Origin: Olsenella sp. oral taxon 807
GTDB taxonomy: Bacteria > Actinomycetota > Coriobacteriia > Coriobacteriales > Atopobiaceae
Length of the DNA: 64,000 bases
Assembly (NCBI RefSeq): GCF_001189515.2
Contig: NZ_CP012069.2
Location: 2,356,001 to 2,420,000, forward strand
Reading direction: 5' to 3'
Shown: piece by piece, positions 41,936-50,944 of the stretch
Position numbering within the stretch: the first letter of the stretch is position 1
Layout: each line of letters opens with the position of its first letter
Translations under genes and position numbers: made by a program
The notes under the pieces: model-generated
Told to the model about the DNA's origin: nothing
Database searches by the model: none
The model's input: the letters and a program-made list of their open reading frames with translations, nothing else

Positions 41936-44731
41936 CTATTTGCCCATCGGTGCCCTCGCGGTCCTCCTGCCCTGGTAGTCCCTAGGCATCTTGCCGCCCC
42001 GGGAGCGAGCCTCTCCACGAGCCGTTCCCCCGTAGGGGCCCGAAGCTCCTGCCTCGCGAGCTGCGGAGGCCGCTCCAGAGGCGAGGTCCGAGCCAGAGGC
42101 GCCCGTCTCGCCCGCCCTTCCCCGCTTTGGGGCGAGGCGCGCCGTCGCCTTGCCAACGCCCCGGTTACCGCCGGCGTCAGTCGGGCCGGAGTAGCGGGCC
42201 CCACGCAGGGCGCCGTCGTTTTCGGACTCGAGCTGGCGGGTCTGCGCGCTGGAAGTGAACCCCACCCTCAGAATGATGCGTAGGAAGTCCTCATGCATGG
42301 TGTTGATGAGCTCAGCAAAGGCGACGTTCGATTCCCTCTCGTACTCAAGGAGAGGATCACCAGAGCCGTACCCGCGCTGGCTGACGAGCGCCCTGAGGTA
42401 GTCCATCTCCTGCAGGTAGACCGTCCAGCGCGCATCGATGATCCGCAGCATGACCTGGGCGGAGAGGGCTCGCATGGTCCCGTCTGGGAGTCTCTCGGAC
42501 CTTTCCCCGTAGCAGCGGCTGATGAAGCCCTCAATCCGTCCGACCACCTTGTCTCTGCTCGACCCATCCCCTATCCAGAGAGCGTTAGCGCGACCGGTGA
42601 GCCCAGCCACCCATCCGCGCAGCCCCTCGAGGTCCCATTCACTGGAGCTCACGTCCTTTGAAAAGAACTCCGGGATACGATAACCCACAACATCGCTGAT
42701 AACGTCGCCAATGACGTCATCGACGTCGCCCACGCCATCGGTGAGGACCTTGTTGCGCTCCGCGTAGATCGCCCGGCGCTGCCCGTCTATGACATCGTCG
42801 TAGTCAAGAATGCTCTTGCGCATGGAAAAGTTTACCTCCTCGACCTTGCGCTGGGCGTCCTCGACGGCCCTCATGACCTTCCTCGACTGAACGGGCATGC
42901 TCTCAGGCAGCCTAGAGCGCTCCATCGCGGCGGCAATCCTGTCCATGCGCTCGCCCCCAAAGAGGCACATGAGATCATCCTCGAGCGAGAGGTAGAACTG
43001 GGTCTCGCCTGGGTCTCCCCAGAGGCCCGCGCAATCCCTCAGCTGGCTGTCGAGGCGACGACTCTCGTGGCGCTCGGTACCGATCACGCAGAGGCCTCCT
43101 GCCTTGAGGACGTGCTCCCTCTTGGTCTTGTAGATTCCCTCGGCCTTCGCGATCACCTCATCGCTCGACTCGCGTGCCTCTTCCGTTCCCTTGTCGGCGT
43201 CAAGGTAGCCCTTCTTACGCAGCATGCCGCGTGCAAGCTCGGTGGGGTTGCCGCCAAGCAGGATGTCGGTGCCACGCCCGGCCATGTCAGTCGCTATCGT
43301 GACGGCGCCCTTACGGCCGGCCTGGGCCATAATGTGAGCCTCGCGCTCGGGGTCCGTGGAGCTTAGGACCTTGTGTCTGACACCGCGCATGTCGAGCAGG
43401 CGCGAGAGCCGCTCTGAGTCCTCGCCCGAGACGGTGCCGATAAGTACCGGCTGACCGTTTGCGTGACGCTCGGCGACGGCATCGGCGACGGCGTTGAGCT
43501 TTGCGTCTACGCTCCGGTAGACGAGATCGTCGTGATCGACGCGAATGACTGGTTCGTTGGGCGTGATGGGCTGCACGGGTAGCCCGTAGACCTCGCGAAG
43601 CTCACCGTCCTCCGTCATGGCCGTGCCCGCCATGCCCGAGAGCCTATCATAGAGTCGGAAGTAATTCTGCAAGGTGATGGTGGCGAGGGTCTGGTTCTCC
43701 TTGCGAACGGGCACACCCTCCTTCGCCTCGATGGCCTGGTGAAGCCCCCCCGGATAGCGCCTGCCCTCCATGGTGCGGTCTGCGAGCTCTCCGGCGATCT
43801 TGACCTCGTCGCCCTCGACCACGTACTGCTGGTCGCGGTGAAAGAGATACTGGGCCCTGAGCGCCTGTCTGAGATGGTTGAGTAGCCGACCATAGGGGTC
43901 GGAGTACAGGTCGCCCGCGCCGAGCCGCTTCTCGATCTTGCGCAGGCCCACCTTGGTGGCCTCGATGGAGCGCCTCTCCTCATCAACCTTGAAGTCGACA
44001 TCGGCAACGAGGCCCCGCACGGCACGAGCGAACCGCTCATACTCGACCGTCACGTTGCCACCCGCACCCGAGATGGTGAGCGGCGTCATCGCCTCGTCGA
44101 TGAGGATGGTGTCCGCCTCGTCCACGATGGCGACGGCATGGCCGCGCTGTACGCGCTGTTCAGGGAGGGTGATCATGTTGTCGCGCAGATAGTCGAAGCC
44201 GAACTCGTTGCTGGTACCGTAGGTGATATCGGTTCGGTAGGCGGCCTTCCTGCGCTCGGGACTCATGCCACCCTGCAGGAGGCCGACGTCCATGCCCAGG
44301 CGATCATAGATCAAAGACACCATCTTGGCGTCACGCCTGGCAAGGTAGTCGTTGATCGTCACGACATGGACGCCCCTACCAGGGATAGCGTTGAGGTAAC
44401 CAGGGAGCGTCGCGACGAGGGTCTTACCCTCACCGGAGCGCATCTCGGCGATCATGCCCATGTGCAGGACAATGCCACCGACGACCTGCGTGTCGAAGTG
44501 ACGAAGCCCCAGCGCCCGCCTTGATGCCTCCCTCACGGCAGAGAAGGCCTCGGGGAGCAGCTCGTCGAGCGTCTCTCCCCTCTCGTGACGTTCCTTGAAC
44601 CATGCGGTCATGGACCTGAGGGCGTCATCAGGCATGGCCTCGAAGCGGGTCGAAAGGTCGTTGACCTTCTTAACCATCCTCTCGAGTCCCCTGAATTGCC
44701 TATCGACATCCCGGTGGATGGACTTGAACAT
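41936..44731 (-). CDS. SecA paralogue B (931 aa, motif VI destroyed)
   Basis: 931 aa from ATG 44731 (MFKSIHRDVDRQF, behind GGGGGATC). It is closest to the housekeeping SecA: the tail YSGPTDAGGNRG...ARLAPKRG matches its tail, and it lacks the extension, the acidic insert and the zinc motif. Walker A MRSGEGKT (~98-104) and DEAD (~204-207) are intact. VDEFTGR reads AGELADR (~313-319), and motif VI QLRGRSGRQGDPG reads QLRDCAGLWGDPG (~563-575), removing both arginines needed for hydrolysis. Probably ATPase-dead: a modulator or a decaying copy. The open frame over 2.8 kb argues for selection. Confidence 0.82.
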   Translation of the reverse strand: MFKSIHRDVDRQFRGLERMVKKVNDLSTRFEAMPDDALRSMTAWFKERHERGETLDELLPEAFSAVREASRRALGLRHFDTQVVGGIVLHMGMIAEMRSGEGKTLVATLPGYLNAIPGRGVHVVTINDYLARRDAKMVSLIYDRLGMDVGLLQGGMSPERRKAAYRTDITYGTSNEFGFDYLRDNMITLPEQRVQRGHAVAIVDEADTILIDEAMTPLTISGAGGNVTVEYERFARAVRGLVADVDFKVDEERRSIEATKVGLRKIEKRLGAGDLYSDPYGRLLNHLRQALRAQYLFHRDQQYVVEGDEVKIAGELADRTMEGRRYPGGLHQAIEAKEGVPVRKENQTLATITLQNYFRLYDRLSGMAGTAMTEDGELREVYGLPVQPITPNEPVIRVDHDDLVYRSVDAKLNAVADAVAERHANGQPVLIGTVSGEDSERLSRLLDMRGVRHKVLSSTDPEREAHIMAQAGRKGAVTIATDMAGRGTDILLGGNPTELARGMLRKKGYLDADKGTEEARESSDEVIAKAEGIYKTKREHVLKAGGLCVIGTERHESRRLDSQLRDCAGLWGDPGETQFYLSLEDDLMCLFGGERMDRIAAAMERSRLPESMPVQSRKVMRAVEDAQRKVEEVNFSMRKSILDYDDVIDGQRRAIYAERNKVLTDGVGDVDDVIGDVISDVVGYRIPEFFSKDVSSSEWDLEGLRGWVAGLTGRANALWIGDGSSRDKVVGRIEGFISRCYGERSERLPDGTMRALSAQVMLRIIDARWTVYLQEMDYLRALVSQRGYGSGDPLLEYERESNVAFAELINTMHEDFLRIILRVGFTSSAQTRQLESENDGALRGARYSGPTDAGGNRGVGKATARLAPKRGRAGETGASGSDLASGAASAAREAGASGPYGGTARGEARSRGGKMPRDYQGRRTARAPMGK

Positions 44732-44822
44732 GTGATCCCCCAATGGTTCGCGTGACATTCCATAACGCATATACTGTGACTACTTTAGCTGATTCTCGAG
44801 ATTTGTCAACTTCTATTCAGGA

Positions 44823-44850
44823 AATATAGACTTGATTTAAATCTTGTCAA
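44823..44850 (-). promoter_or_regulatory. Promoter of the tandem SecA paralogue genes
   Basis: On the minus strand TTGACA and TATATT are separated by 16 bp, overlapping the 3' end of the BTAD regulator gene by one codon region. The start codon of paralogue B lies ~85 bp downstream. A second TTGACA lies closer to the gene (~44805). AT-rich compared with its surroundings. Confidence 0.65.
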
Positions 44851-44853
44851 TAC

Positions 44854-47835
44854 TCATGATGCCACGAGATCCCTGCCCAGGGCATCCTCGAATGCCCGCT
44901 CAAGGGCCTTAGAACGCCTGCGTGCACCCCGAGAGGTCTGCCTACGATACTTCTCGCACAGTGCCTCAATCTCAGATGATCTACCCAACTGCGAGAGCGA
45001 CTCCACGAGGCATATTGTCGTGTCCTCGCGCTTTGGCTCGATCGTGAGCGCGTCTCTCGCGAGCTGAGACGCAAGGTAGGGTCTTCCCTGCCTGAGCGCT
45101 GCCATGCCACCGGATGACAATGCGCTCACAAAGAGCCCCTCGAGCGTCCGCGCATGTCTGCGCGAGAGCCCCGTCACGTCGTTGAGCTCAATCGACGGGC
45201 CACCTCCATACCAGCGCCGTGCGTTGCACGCATGTCTCATCGCCTTGAGGTCACTGCCCTCATGTCCCAGCGAGAGGAGGGCCTCCTCGGTGAAGTCGTC
45301 CACATCGCAAGAGACACACTCAGGGTTCAACGCGATGGTGCCCTCGGTCCTGCTGCTCAGGATGGGATCGATCCCGCACTCCTTGGCCCCAAGGACCCTG
45401 CGAACCACCGAGGTTGCCTCATACAAGCGCTGCATACCCTTCGAATACTCATCGTCACCCCAGATCGCGAGCAGGGCGTCGCGCTTCGTGACCTTATGCC
45501 CCTTGACGATGGCCAGAAGGGCGAGAAGGTCGCGCGCGTGACGGGCGACGAGCCCCTCCTGCTTGACGGTCCGCCCGTCGACCCTCACCAAGAAGCTCCC
45601 CATGAGCGTGATCCTCACCCTGGCAGTCCTGTCGACCTTCTGCGGCGCCTTGGGCTCCTCCGGAAGGTCGCGCTCCTTCCTGACTGGCCTCTCGACGCGT
45701 GCCGGCCAGCTCGACAAGTCGGTGGTGCGCTCGACCCTCAGCCAACTGGCGGGGACAACGGAGTTGACGTCGCTCGGTGACAGGTCACCATGGTGCAGGA
45801 CGAGCATGAGCGCCCAAGCCAGCTCCCTGGGGAAGGTCGAACGCGAGAGCTCATCAAGACGCAACGAGTCAATCCGCCTGCCTCGGCTCATCAACACGGC
45901 GGCACGACACAGGTCCCTCAGGGCAGAGCCGCTCCCATGCGTCCGGAGCCTATCCTCGTCGATGTCCTCCCCCATGCGAAGGCGGGAGAGAAGGCCGACG
46001 AGCAGCGCCGCGTCAAGAAGGAAGGACGACTCCCACTCCCGGACAAGCTCACAAACCTTAATGGTTCTCACATGAACGCGCGAGAAGGCGCCCGCCTTAA
46101 GGTCTCCCACCGCAGCCAAAAGGAGAAACAGGGCCTCCACGAGCACGTCTCCGTACTCGTTGGCCCGTGCGATGAGGTACTCGATCCCACGAAGCTGCGT
46201 CCCATCACCGACGATGACATTAATGGCCCCATCCAGGGCCCTTGCATAGGGACCAAGACGGCCCGGGGACGCCTCCTCGATGATGCGGATGGAGCGCTCG
46301 ACGTCCTGTTGTTCGCGCGGCGTCCGGCTTCCTCCCACCATCGCCTCCGCCACGGCAAAGTCCAGACAGAGCAGCGCTCCTGTCACGTCCTCGGGTTCGT
46401 GCCCGTCACCATCATCGAGCAACTCGTCGAAGATGGTGCTGAAGGCGCCCTCGATAAGCAGTCGAGTGCAGCGTTGATGCTTGAGGAGCCGCGCGCCCCG
46501 CTCGCCCGTCCACTCGCCCAGACCTTCCTGTGGGATAGAGGCAAAGACGCCCGCAACGAGATCACGCTGGCCACCCATGGCCAGCACGTAGCGGCGCAGA
46601 CCCTCCTCATGGTGAGAGAGTCCCTTCAGTGCCCTTAGCTGCTCTCTGCCGTGAGACAGCTCGCTGTGACGACCGTTCAGCTCCATGATAGCCTGACGCG
46701 TTATGGACGGCAGGGCGCCGTCAGTGTTGCCCGCCTCGCGCTCGTGCCTCAGAGAGCGACTCACCATGACCACCTTGCCGCTCATGAGGAGCTCGACGCC
46801 CCAGCGCATGCCGATCTGACTGAGTTCCTCCTCATCCGTGATCAGACCACAGAGCAGTTCGGCCCGCACGAACTGGCCCCGCGAGCAGAGCACGCGGGCG
46901 GCATGCGCGAGCAGCTTCGGACGCTCCTTACAGCACCGCTTCATCCCGCTCAGGCAGAAGGCAAAGAGCTCGTCAGAGAAGACACCTGCGGTCTCGAAGC
47001 AGAGGCGGTGGAAGTCCACACCAAAGAGCGGGGCCTGGTCCTGAAGCCACATGAGCAACTCATCGTCCACATGCCCGATGACAGCATCGAGGTCATCGAA
47101 GCTGCCTTGACCAAGCAGTGCCATCGCGCACCTAAGATCGAGTTCCTCGTTTGTCAGGGAGTCCCTTAGATGATTACAGACGAGGTTTCTGAGGTAACGG
47201 GCGAACTTGCCCGGCGAGACCTCGGTCCCGTACATCCCAACGCGCGCAGCCTCGTCCTCCATCAGGGCCTCTGTGAGCATGGGAATGCCGTGAGTCAGAC
47301 GCCTAAATTCCGGGTCAAGCATCAGTTGGTCTCCCTCGAGTGCCACGAGGGAGAGAAAGTCTTGGTTGTCAAGACGCTTCGCCTCACCAAGCAGGTTGAA
47401 CAGGTCATCTGCCTCGGGCAGCAGACAGATGATGACAAGCGCTCCTGCTGCGGCCATCCTCCTGATCGCCCTGAGCTCGCGGATCATGTCACCCTCGGAC
47501 GCCACAGGCACGCAGTCTATGCCAACGGCGACGCGCTGCCCACGCCTTCTGAGGCTTGTGGTCTCGCGCGCGAGCCTACTCAATCGCTCCGCCGGGGACT
47601 CCGCCCCAGGGCCATCAAGAGACATGCGCTTGACGGTAGCCCCACGCTGTGCCTCGACCAGAAGGACGGAGTCCATGAAGCTCGACTTTCCCATTCCCGT
47701 CTCTGCGCACAGGACAAGGATGCGTGGCTCGTTGCCATCCTTGCGCACGTAGCGGCCTGCCACACGGAGCAGGGGCGCGGTAGCAACCCGAGACTGAACT
47801 GGTTGTCCCTTAGCCTGTGAGCTCTTCTTGGGCAT
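44854..47835 (-). CDS. Large STAND-type regulator with C-terminal OmpR-like/BTAD domain
   Basis: 993 aa from ATG 47835, behind GAGGGGG. Walker A AETGMGKS at ~44-51 and an AAA/NACHT-like region (VAVGIDCVPVASEG, ALVIICLLPEADDLF) are followed by ~400 helical residues of TPR type. From ~739 comes a winged helix (RVRITLMGSFLVRVDGRTVK, ARHARDLLALLAIVKGHKVTKRDALLAIWG), then a bacterial transcriptional activation domain to the end. This is the SARP/MalT-like design of pathway-specific activators. Immediately upstream of the SecA paralogue pair on the same strand, it may control them. Confidence 0.8.
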   Translation of the reverse strand: MPKKSSQAKGQPVQSRVATAPLLRVAGRYVRKDGNEPRILVLCAETGMGKSSFMDSVLLVEAQRGATVKRMSLDGPGAESPAERLSRLARETTSLRRRGQRVAVGIDCVPVASEGDMIRELRAIRRMAAAGALVIICLLPEADDLFNLLGEAKRLDNQDFLSLVALEGDQLMLDPEFRRLTHGIPMLTEALMEDEAARVGMYGTEVSPGKFARYLRNLVCNHLRDSLTNEELDLRCAMALLGQGSFDDLDAVIGHVDDELLMWLQDQAPLFGVDFHRLCFETAGVFSDELFAFCLSGMKRCCKERPKLLAHAARVLCSRGQFVRAELLCGLITDEEELSQIGMRWGVELLMSGKVVMVSRSLRHEREAGNTDGALPSITRQAIMELNGRHSELSHGREQLRALKGLSHHEEGLRRYVLAMGGQRDLVAGVFASIPQEGLGEWTGERGARLLKHQRCTRLLIEGAFSTIFDELLDDGDGHEPEDVTGALLCLDFAVAEAMVGGSRTPREQQDVERSIRIIEEASPGRLGPYARALDGAINVIVGDGTQLRGIEYLIARANEYGDVLVEALFLLLAAVGDLKAGAFSRVHVRTIKVCELVREWESSFLLDAALLVGLLSRLRMGEDIDEDRLRTHGSGSALRDLCRAAVLMSRGRRIDSLRLDELSRSTFPRELAWALMLVLHHGDLSPSDVNSVVPASWLRVERTTDLSSWPARVERPVRKERDLPEEPKAPQKVDRTARVRITLMGSFLVRVDGRTVKQEGLVARHARDLLALLAIVKGHKVTKRDALLAIWGDDEYSKGMQRLYEATSVVRRVLGAKECGIDPILSSRTEGTIALNPECVSCDVDDFTEEALLSLGHEGSDLKAMRHACNARRWYGGGPSIELNDVTGLSRRHARTLEGLFVSALSSGGMAALRQGRPYLASQLARDALTIEPKREDTTICLVESLSQLGRSSEIEALCEKYRRQTSRGARRRSKALERAFEDALGRDLVAS

Positions 47836-48226
47836 GTAACATCCCCCTCTTCTCTCTGCGGCTGGCTGCGTGCGCAAAACGCAACCATATATTGATATGT
47901 CAACCTTTATACAACCCCGGCGAGCGAAGCGGTCATGAGAATGGCGAACATTTTTCGAGCATGGGCTGAAATTCCGATAGTTAGCCGCTAGATTCATCTC
48001 CGTGGTCGAGACATCTGAATTCAAACCAGCGTCAGATCCTCTCACGAAAGACATGGCGCGAGGTCGCGTCCCTGAACCCACTCGGCCCCATGCAGCAGCT
48101 ATGCCAGCGCAGGATCATGAGCTAGCTAAAAGAGTCGGATATCGGCGCAGGTAAAGGCTGCGTCTCGCATCGGGAGCTATCTGGAAGCAAGGGAAAGTTC
48201 TGCTCCCTGGGTCGGAGCCTATAAGA
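47836..48226. promoter_or_regulatory. Upstream region of the STAND/BTAD regulator
   Basis: AT-rich around 47885-47935 with TTGACA on the minus strand at 47898-47903 and CCATATATTGATATG next to it, so a promoter is likely but the -10 is unclear. Towards 48226 nothing gene-like is seen. Confidence 0.4.
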
Positions 48227-48296
48227 CAGTGCCCCACGGGGTCTCGAGCACTGGTGTCAAGACATCGACACCAAGCCGTTGGCCTGCGGGGCACTG
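48227..48296. terminator. Long nested hairpin after the methyltransferase gene
   Basis: CAGTGCCCC (48227-48235) pairs with GGGGCACTG (48288-48296), and inside it GGTGTC (48253-48258) pairs with GACACC (48267-48272). It sits 34 bp beyond the methyltransferase stop. No T-run follows, so it may be a structured 3' UTR element, a small RNA or a mobile-element end rather than a simple terminator. Confidence 0.5.
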
Positions 48297-48329
48297 GCTG
48301 CAGAAACCGTCCCTTCCTGCGGCCCGACG

Positions 48330-49082
48330 CTATGCGGGAGTGCCGACCATAACAACGTATCCAATGTCGTTCTTAGCGAGGTCAAAGAAGGTCCTCATCT
48401 CACTGAACTGGCCGAAGTTGTCATCGGCCATGGCATTGTCGATGAGCGTGTCCCTGCCCTCCTTGCCCTCGTCGCGCACGAGGCCCTCGTCGCTCAGCAG
48501 GGTGAACGCCCCCGTCTTGCTGTCAGAGACCGCAAGACCACTCTCCTCGAACAGCTTCTTCCATGCGTCGAGCGTAAGGGGATGCGCCGGCACGTTGATG
48601 ACCTTCTGCAGGAGGCGGAGGATGGCAGGCTTCTTCTTCCAGAACACGACATCGTGGGTAAGGACCATGCCCTGTGGCGCAAGCACACGACGGTACTCGA
48701 CGAGCGCCTTCTTCTTGACGGTATCGGGCAGCATGGTGAGCATGGCCTCGTTGATGAGGACATCGAAGCTGCCATCCTCGAACGGAAGATTCGTCGCGTC
48801 GGCAACGCTCACGTCGATGAGATCGGACAGGCCCTCCTTCGAGATGCCCTCCTTTGCCGTGGCGATGGCCTCCGGGTCCGAGTCGATGCCCACCACGTGC
48901 AAGCCATGCGCCTTCGCAAGCTGCATGAGCGTGTAGCCACGATTGCAGGCAACCTCCAGCACGCGGGGCCTTGTCGTGAAGTCCACATGAGAGAGCAGCC
49001 AGTCCGTACCCTCCACACCACCAGGTCGGAGCTTGGTCTTTCCGAGCCTCGCAAGCAGTTTGTGTCCCATCTCGCGCTTTGG
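48330..49082 (-). CDS. SAM-dependent methyltransferase (class I)
   Basis: 250 aa from ATG 49082 (GCGAGGACATC upstream); an ATG at 49124 is possible. Motif I VLEVACNRGYT, an acidic ribose-binding residue in VVGIDSDPEA, ADATNLPFEDGSFDV and a motif IV-like INEAMLTML identify a UbiE/Methyltransf_11 fold. Substrate unknown. Single gene. Confidence 0.85.
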   Translation of the reverse strand, partial: PKREMGHKLLARLGKTKLRPGGVEGTDWLLSHVDFTTRPRVLEVACNRGYTLMQLAKAHGLHVVGIDSDPEAIATAKEGISKEGLSDLIDVSVADATNLPFEDGSFDVLINEAMLTMLPDTVKKKALVEYRRVLAPQGMVLTHDVVFWKKKPAILRLLQKVINVPAHPLTLDAWKKLFEESGLAVSDSKTGAFTLLSDEGLVRDEGKEGRDTLIDNAMADDNFGQFSEMRTFFDLAKNDIGYVVMVGTPA

Positions 49083-49214
49083 CATGATGTCCTCGCAATC
49101 GTTATGCACGCTACCGACGACCATCCGGGTCCTTCATGGAGTGAGTGAAGACTAACTCATATGAGACTGCGTGTCCAGCAAAAAGCGCGGATGATTTCGA
49201 GGTCGGTCACTCCC

Positions 49215-49313
49215 CTAGTCCTCCTGCTCGATGGCCAAGTCCTCCCGCTTCCGGTAGCTTCGCCAAACGGAGTACTGCACGACCAGGATGAGCGCGCCAA
49301 ACAAAGAGGTCAT
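49215..49313 (-). CDS. Possible small membrane peptide (32 aa)
   Basis: Opens MTSLFGALILVVQYSVWRSY and ends in a charged RKRED...EQED tail: one membrane span plus a cytoplasmic tail. GGGGAG precedes the ATG, but very closely. Small size leaves real doubt. Confidence 0.3.
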   Translation of the reverse strand: MTSLFGALILVVQYSVWRSYRKREDLAIEQED

Positions 49314-49351
49314 GCTCCCCTTATCGCTACAGGAGACTTCGGTAACCCCGC

Positions 49352-50725
49352 TCAGACACAGAACGCCATGTACAGCGGAAGGTAGACACGATGCCCCTCA
49401 GACTTGAGCTGCTTGGGATGAACCACGACTTCCTCGCCGACACGCTTCGCCCATCGCTTCCCGAAGTCATCGAGTGACACCGTGGAGTAGCTCCTCGTCG
49501 ATTTCGCCTCTATTGGGCAAATACGAAGCTTCCCTGCCGCATTGGAATACCCTTTGGTTATCAGGAAGTCAATCTCTCGTGGACGCAGCTTATGCGCGTT
49601 CTTGTCCTTGGGCGGCTCTTCCCATGTGTAGTAGAACAAGTTTCTTCCAGCTGCCTTGAGCTGCTGTGAGACATAGTTTTCAACGATCATCCCTTTGTTA
49701 ACGGAGACCCTGCCAAACTGGAGAGCCTTCTGGACTTCAAGAGATTCTTCGCCGTCCGAGAACGCATGGCTTACAAACAGCCCGGTGTCCCCAAGGTAGA
49801 GCTTCATGGCTGTTTCGTCTACACTCAACCTGTAACCAACATTCGGATCATTGCACCTACGACAGATATTGACTATGTGGGAATCTTCGAGCCAGCTAAG
49901 CGCACCCTCATAATGCTCTCGACGGGAACCTTTCCCCAAAGACCCGAACTTGAACTTCTTACTGGCAGCTGAGAGTTGACCAGGAATCTCATCGAAGACA
50001 GCAAGCGCTCTGCGAGCATCCTCGCCACCAAACTTCTGGATGTCCTCCCGATACAGCGAAAGGATGCGTCGCTTGGTCCTCTCGCATTGGACGAACGTGC
50101 CATCCTCAACAAACGCCGTCACTGCCTGCGGCATGCCACCAACCACGAGGTACTCATCGAGCATGCGGTTTGCGAGCTTGTGGATGGGATTCGGGAGCGG
50201 AGCCATCCTCTCCCTGCAGCTTCGGATCTCATCTGCAAGGGCCTCACGCTTGACTGCCCAGAGATACTCCTCGAAATCCATCGGCCTGAGATAAACGCGG
50301 TCCTCTTCCGACGGGATAACGATATCGGACACGTTCTTCTTGATGGAGATGAGGGAGCCCGTCTCTATATAGTCGAACCGTCCATCTGCGACGAGGTGCT
50401 TGACTGTCTCTCGGGCTTTGGGAAGATGCTGCACCTCATCGAATATGATGACCGATTGCCTCCGGGGTAGCTCGACGCCATAGTAGAGCTGCAGCATCCT
50501 AAGCAGGGTATTAATGTCGTTGGAGTGCTCGTCGAAGGCATTTTTTACCTCGCGGCTGGCCCTGGAGAAGTCTATAACGAGATGGGCATCGTATTCCGCA
50601 TCGGCGAAGGACTCCGCGAGGGTCGTCTTGCCAACGCGGCGCGCTCCCTCGATCAGGAGGGCAGTCCTCCCCTTCGAGCTTGCCTTCCACTCAAGAAGCT
50701 TTTCATAGCACTTTCTCCTGAACAT
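49352..50725 (-). CDS. AAA ATPase with DUF4143-type C-terminus
   Basis: 457 aa. Walker A EGARRVGKTTLAE (~26-38), Walker B SVIIFDEVQHLPKA, a conserved ETGSLI sensor, RPMDFEEYLW, and the C-terminal domain (GYRLSVDETAMKLYLGDTGL; REIDFLITKG...LRICPIEAKST), where EIDF and EAKS form a nuclease-like D...ExK. Matches the DUF4143 ATPases of anaerobes. Three spaced iterons lie just upstream and may autoregulate it. Substrate unknown. Confidence 0.85.
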   Translation of the reverse strand: MFRRKCYEKLLEWKASSKGRTALLIEGARRVGKTTLAESFADAEYDAHLVIDFSRASREVKNAFDEHSNDINTLLRMLQLYYGVELPRRQSVIIFDEVQHLPKARETVKHLVADGRFDYIETGSLISIKKNVSDIVIPSEEDRVYLRPMDFEEYLWAVKREALADEIRSCRERMAPLPNPIHKLANRMLDEYLVVGGMPQAVTAFVEDGTFVQCERTKRRILSLYREDIQKFGGEDARRALAVFDEIPGQLSAASKKFKFGSLGKGSRREHYEGALSWLEDSHIVNICRRCNDPNVGYRLSVDETAMKLYLGDTGLFVSHAFSDGEESLEVQKALQFGRVSVNKGMIVENYVSQQLKAAGRNLFYYTWEEPPKDKNAHKLRPREIDFLITKGYSNAAGKLRICPIEAKSTRSYSTVSLDDFGKRWAKRVGEEVVVHPKQLKSEGHRVYLPLYMAFCV

Positions 50726-50748
50726 ATGCGGTATCTACCTACTCTTAT

Positions 50749-50835
50749 ACAACTTTTCGTTAGTTCAAAGTATGCCATAGGCACAACTTTCCGTTAGATC
50801 ATAACATGCTATGACAACAACTTCTCGTTAGGTCA
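50749..50835. repeat. Three 19-bp iterons at exact 34-bp spacing
   Basis: ACAACTTTTCGTTAGTTCA, ACAACTTTCCGTTAGATCA and ACAACTTCTCGTTAGGTCA start at 50749, 50783 and 50817. They lie just upstream of the DUF4143 ATPase gene in AT-rich DNA. The regular spacing, roughly three helical turns, implies side-by-side protein binding. Confidence 0.85.
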
Positions 50836-50944
50836 GATATAGACCGTCTCAGATTTTCGATCGATAAAGACCACTGCCTCCCGCGCACCTTCTCTCTACA
50901 CGGTACAGGCATACGGGCGCCCCACCGAGGATGGCAGGCGTTCG

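Noticed and set aside
39231-44731. Canonical accessory Sec (SecA2-SecY2) system
   Set aside because: No SecY2, Asp1-5, glycosyltransferases or serine-rich adhesin gene is present in the window.
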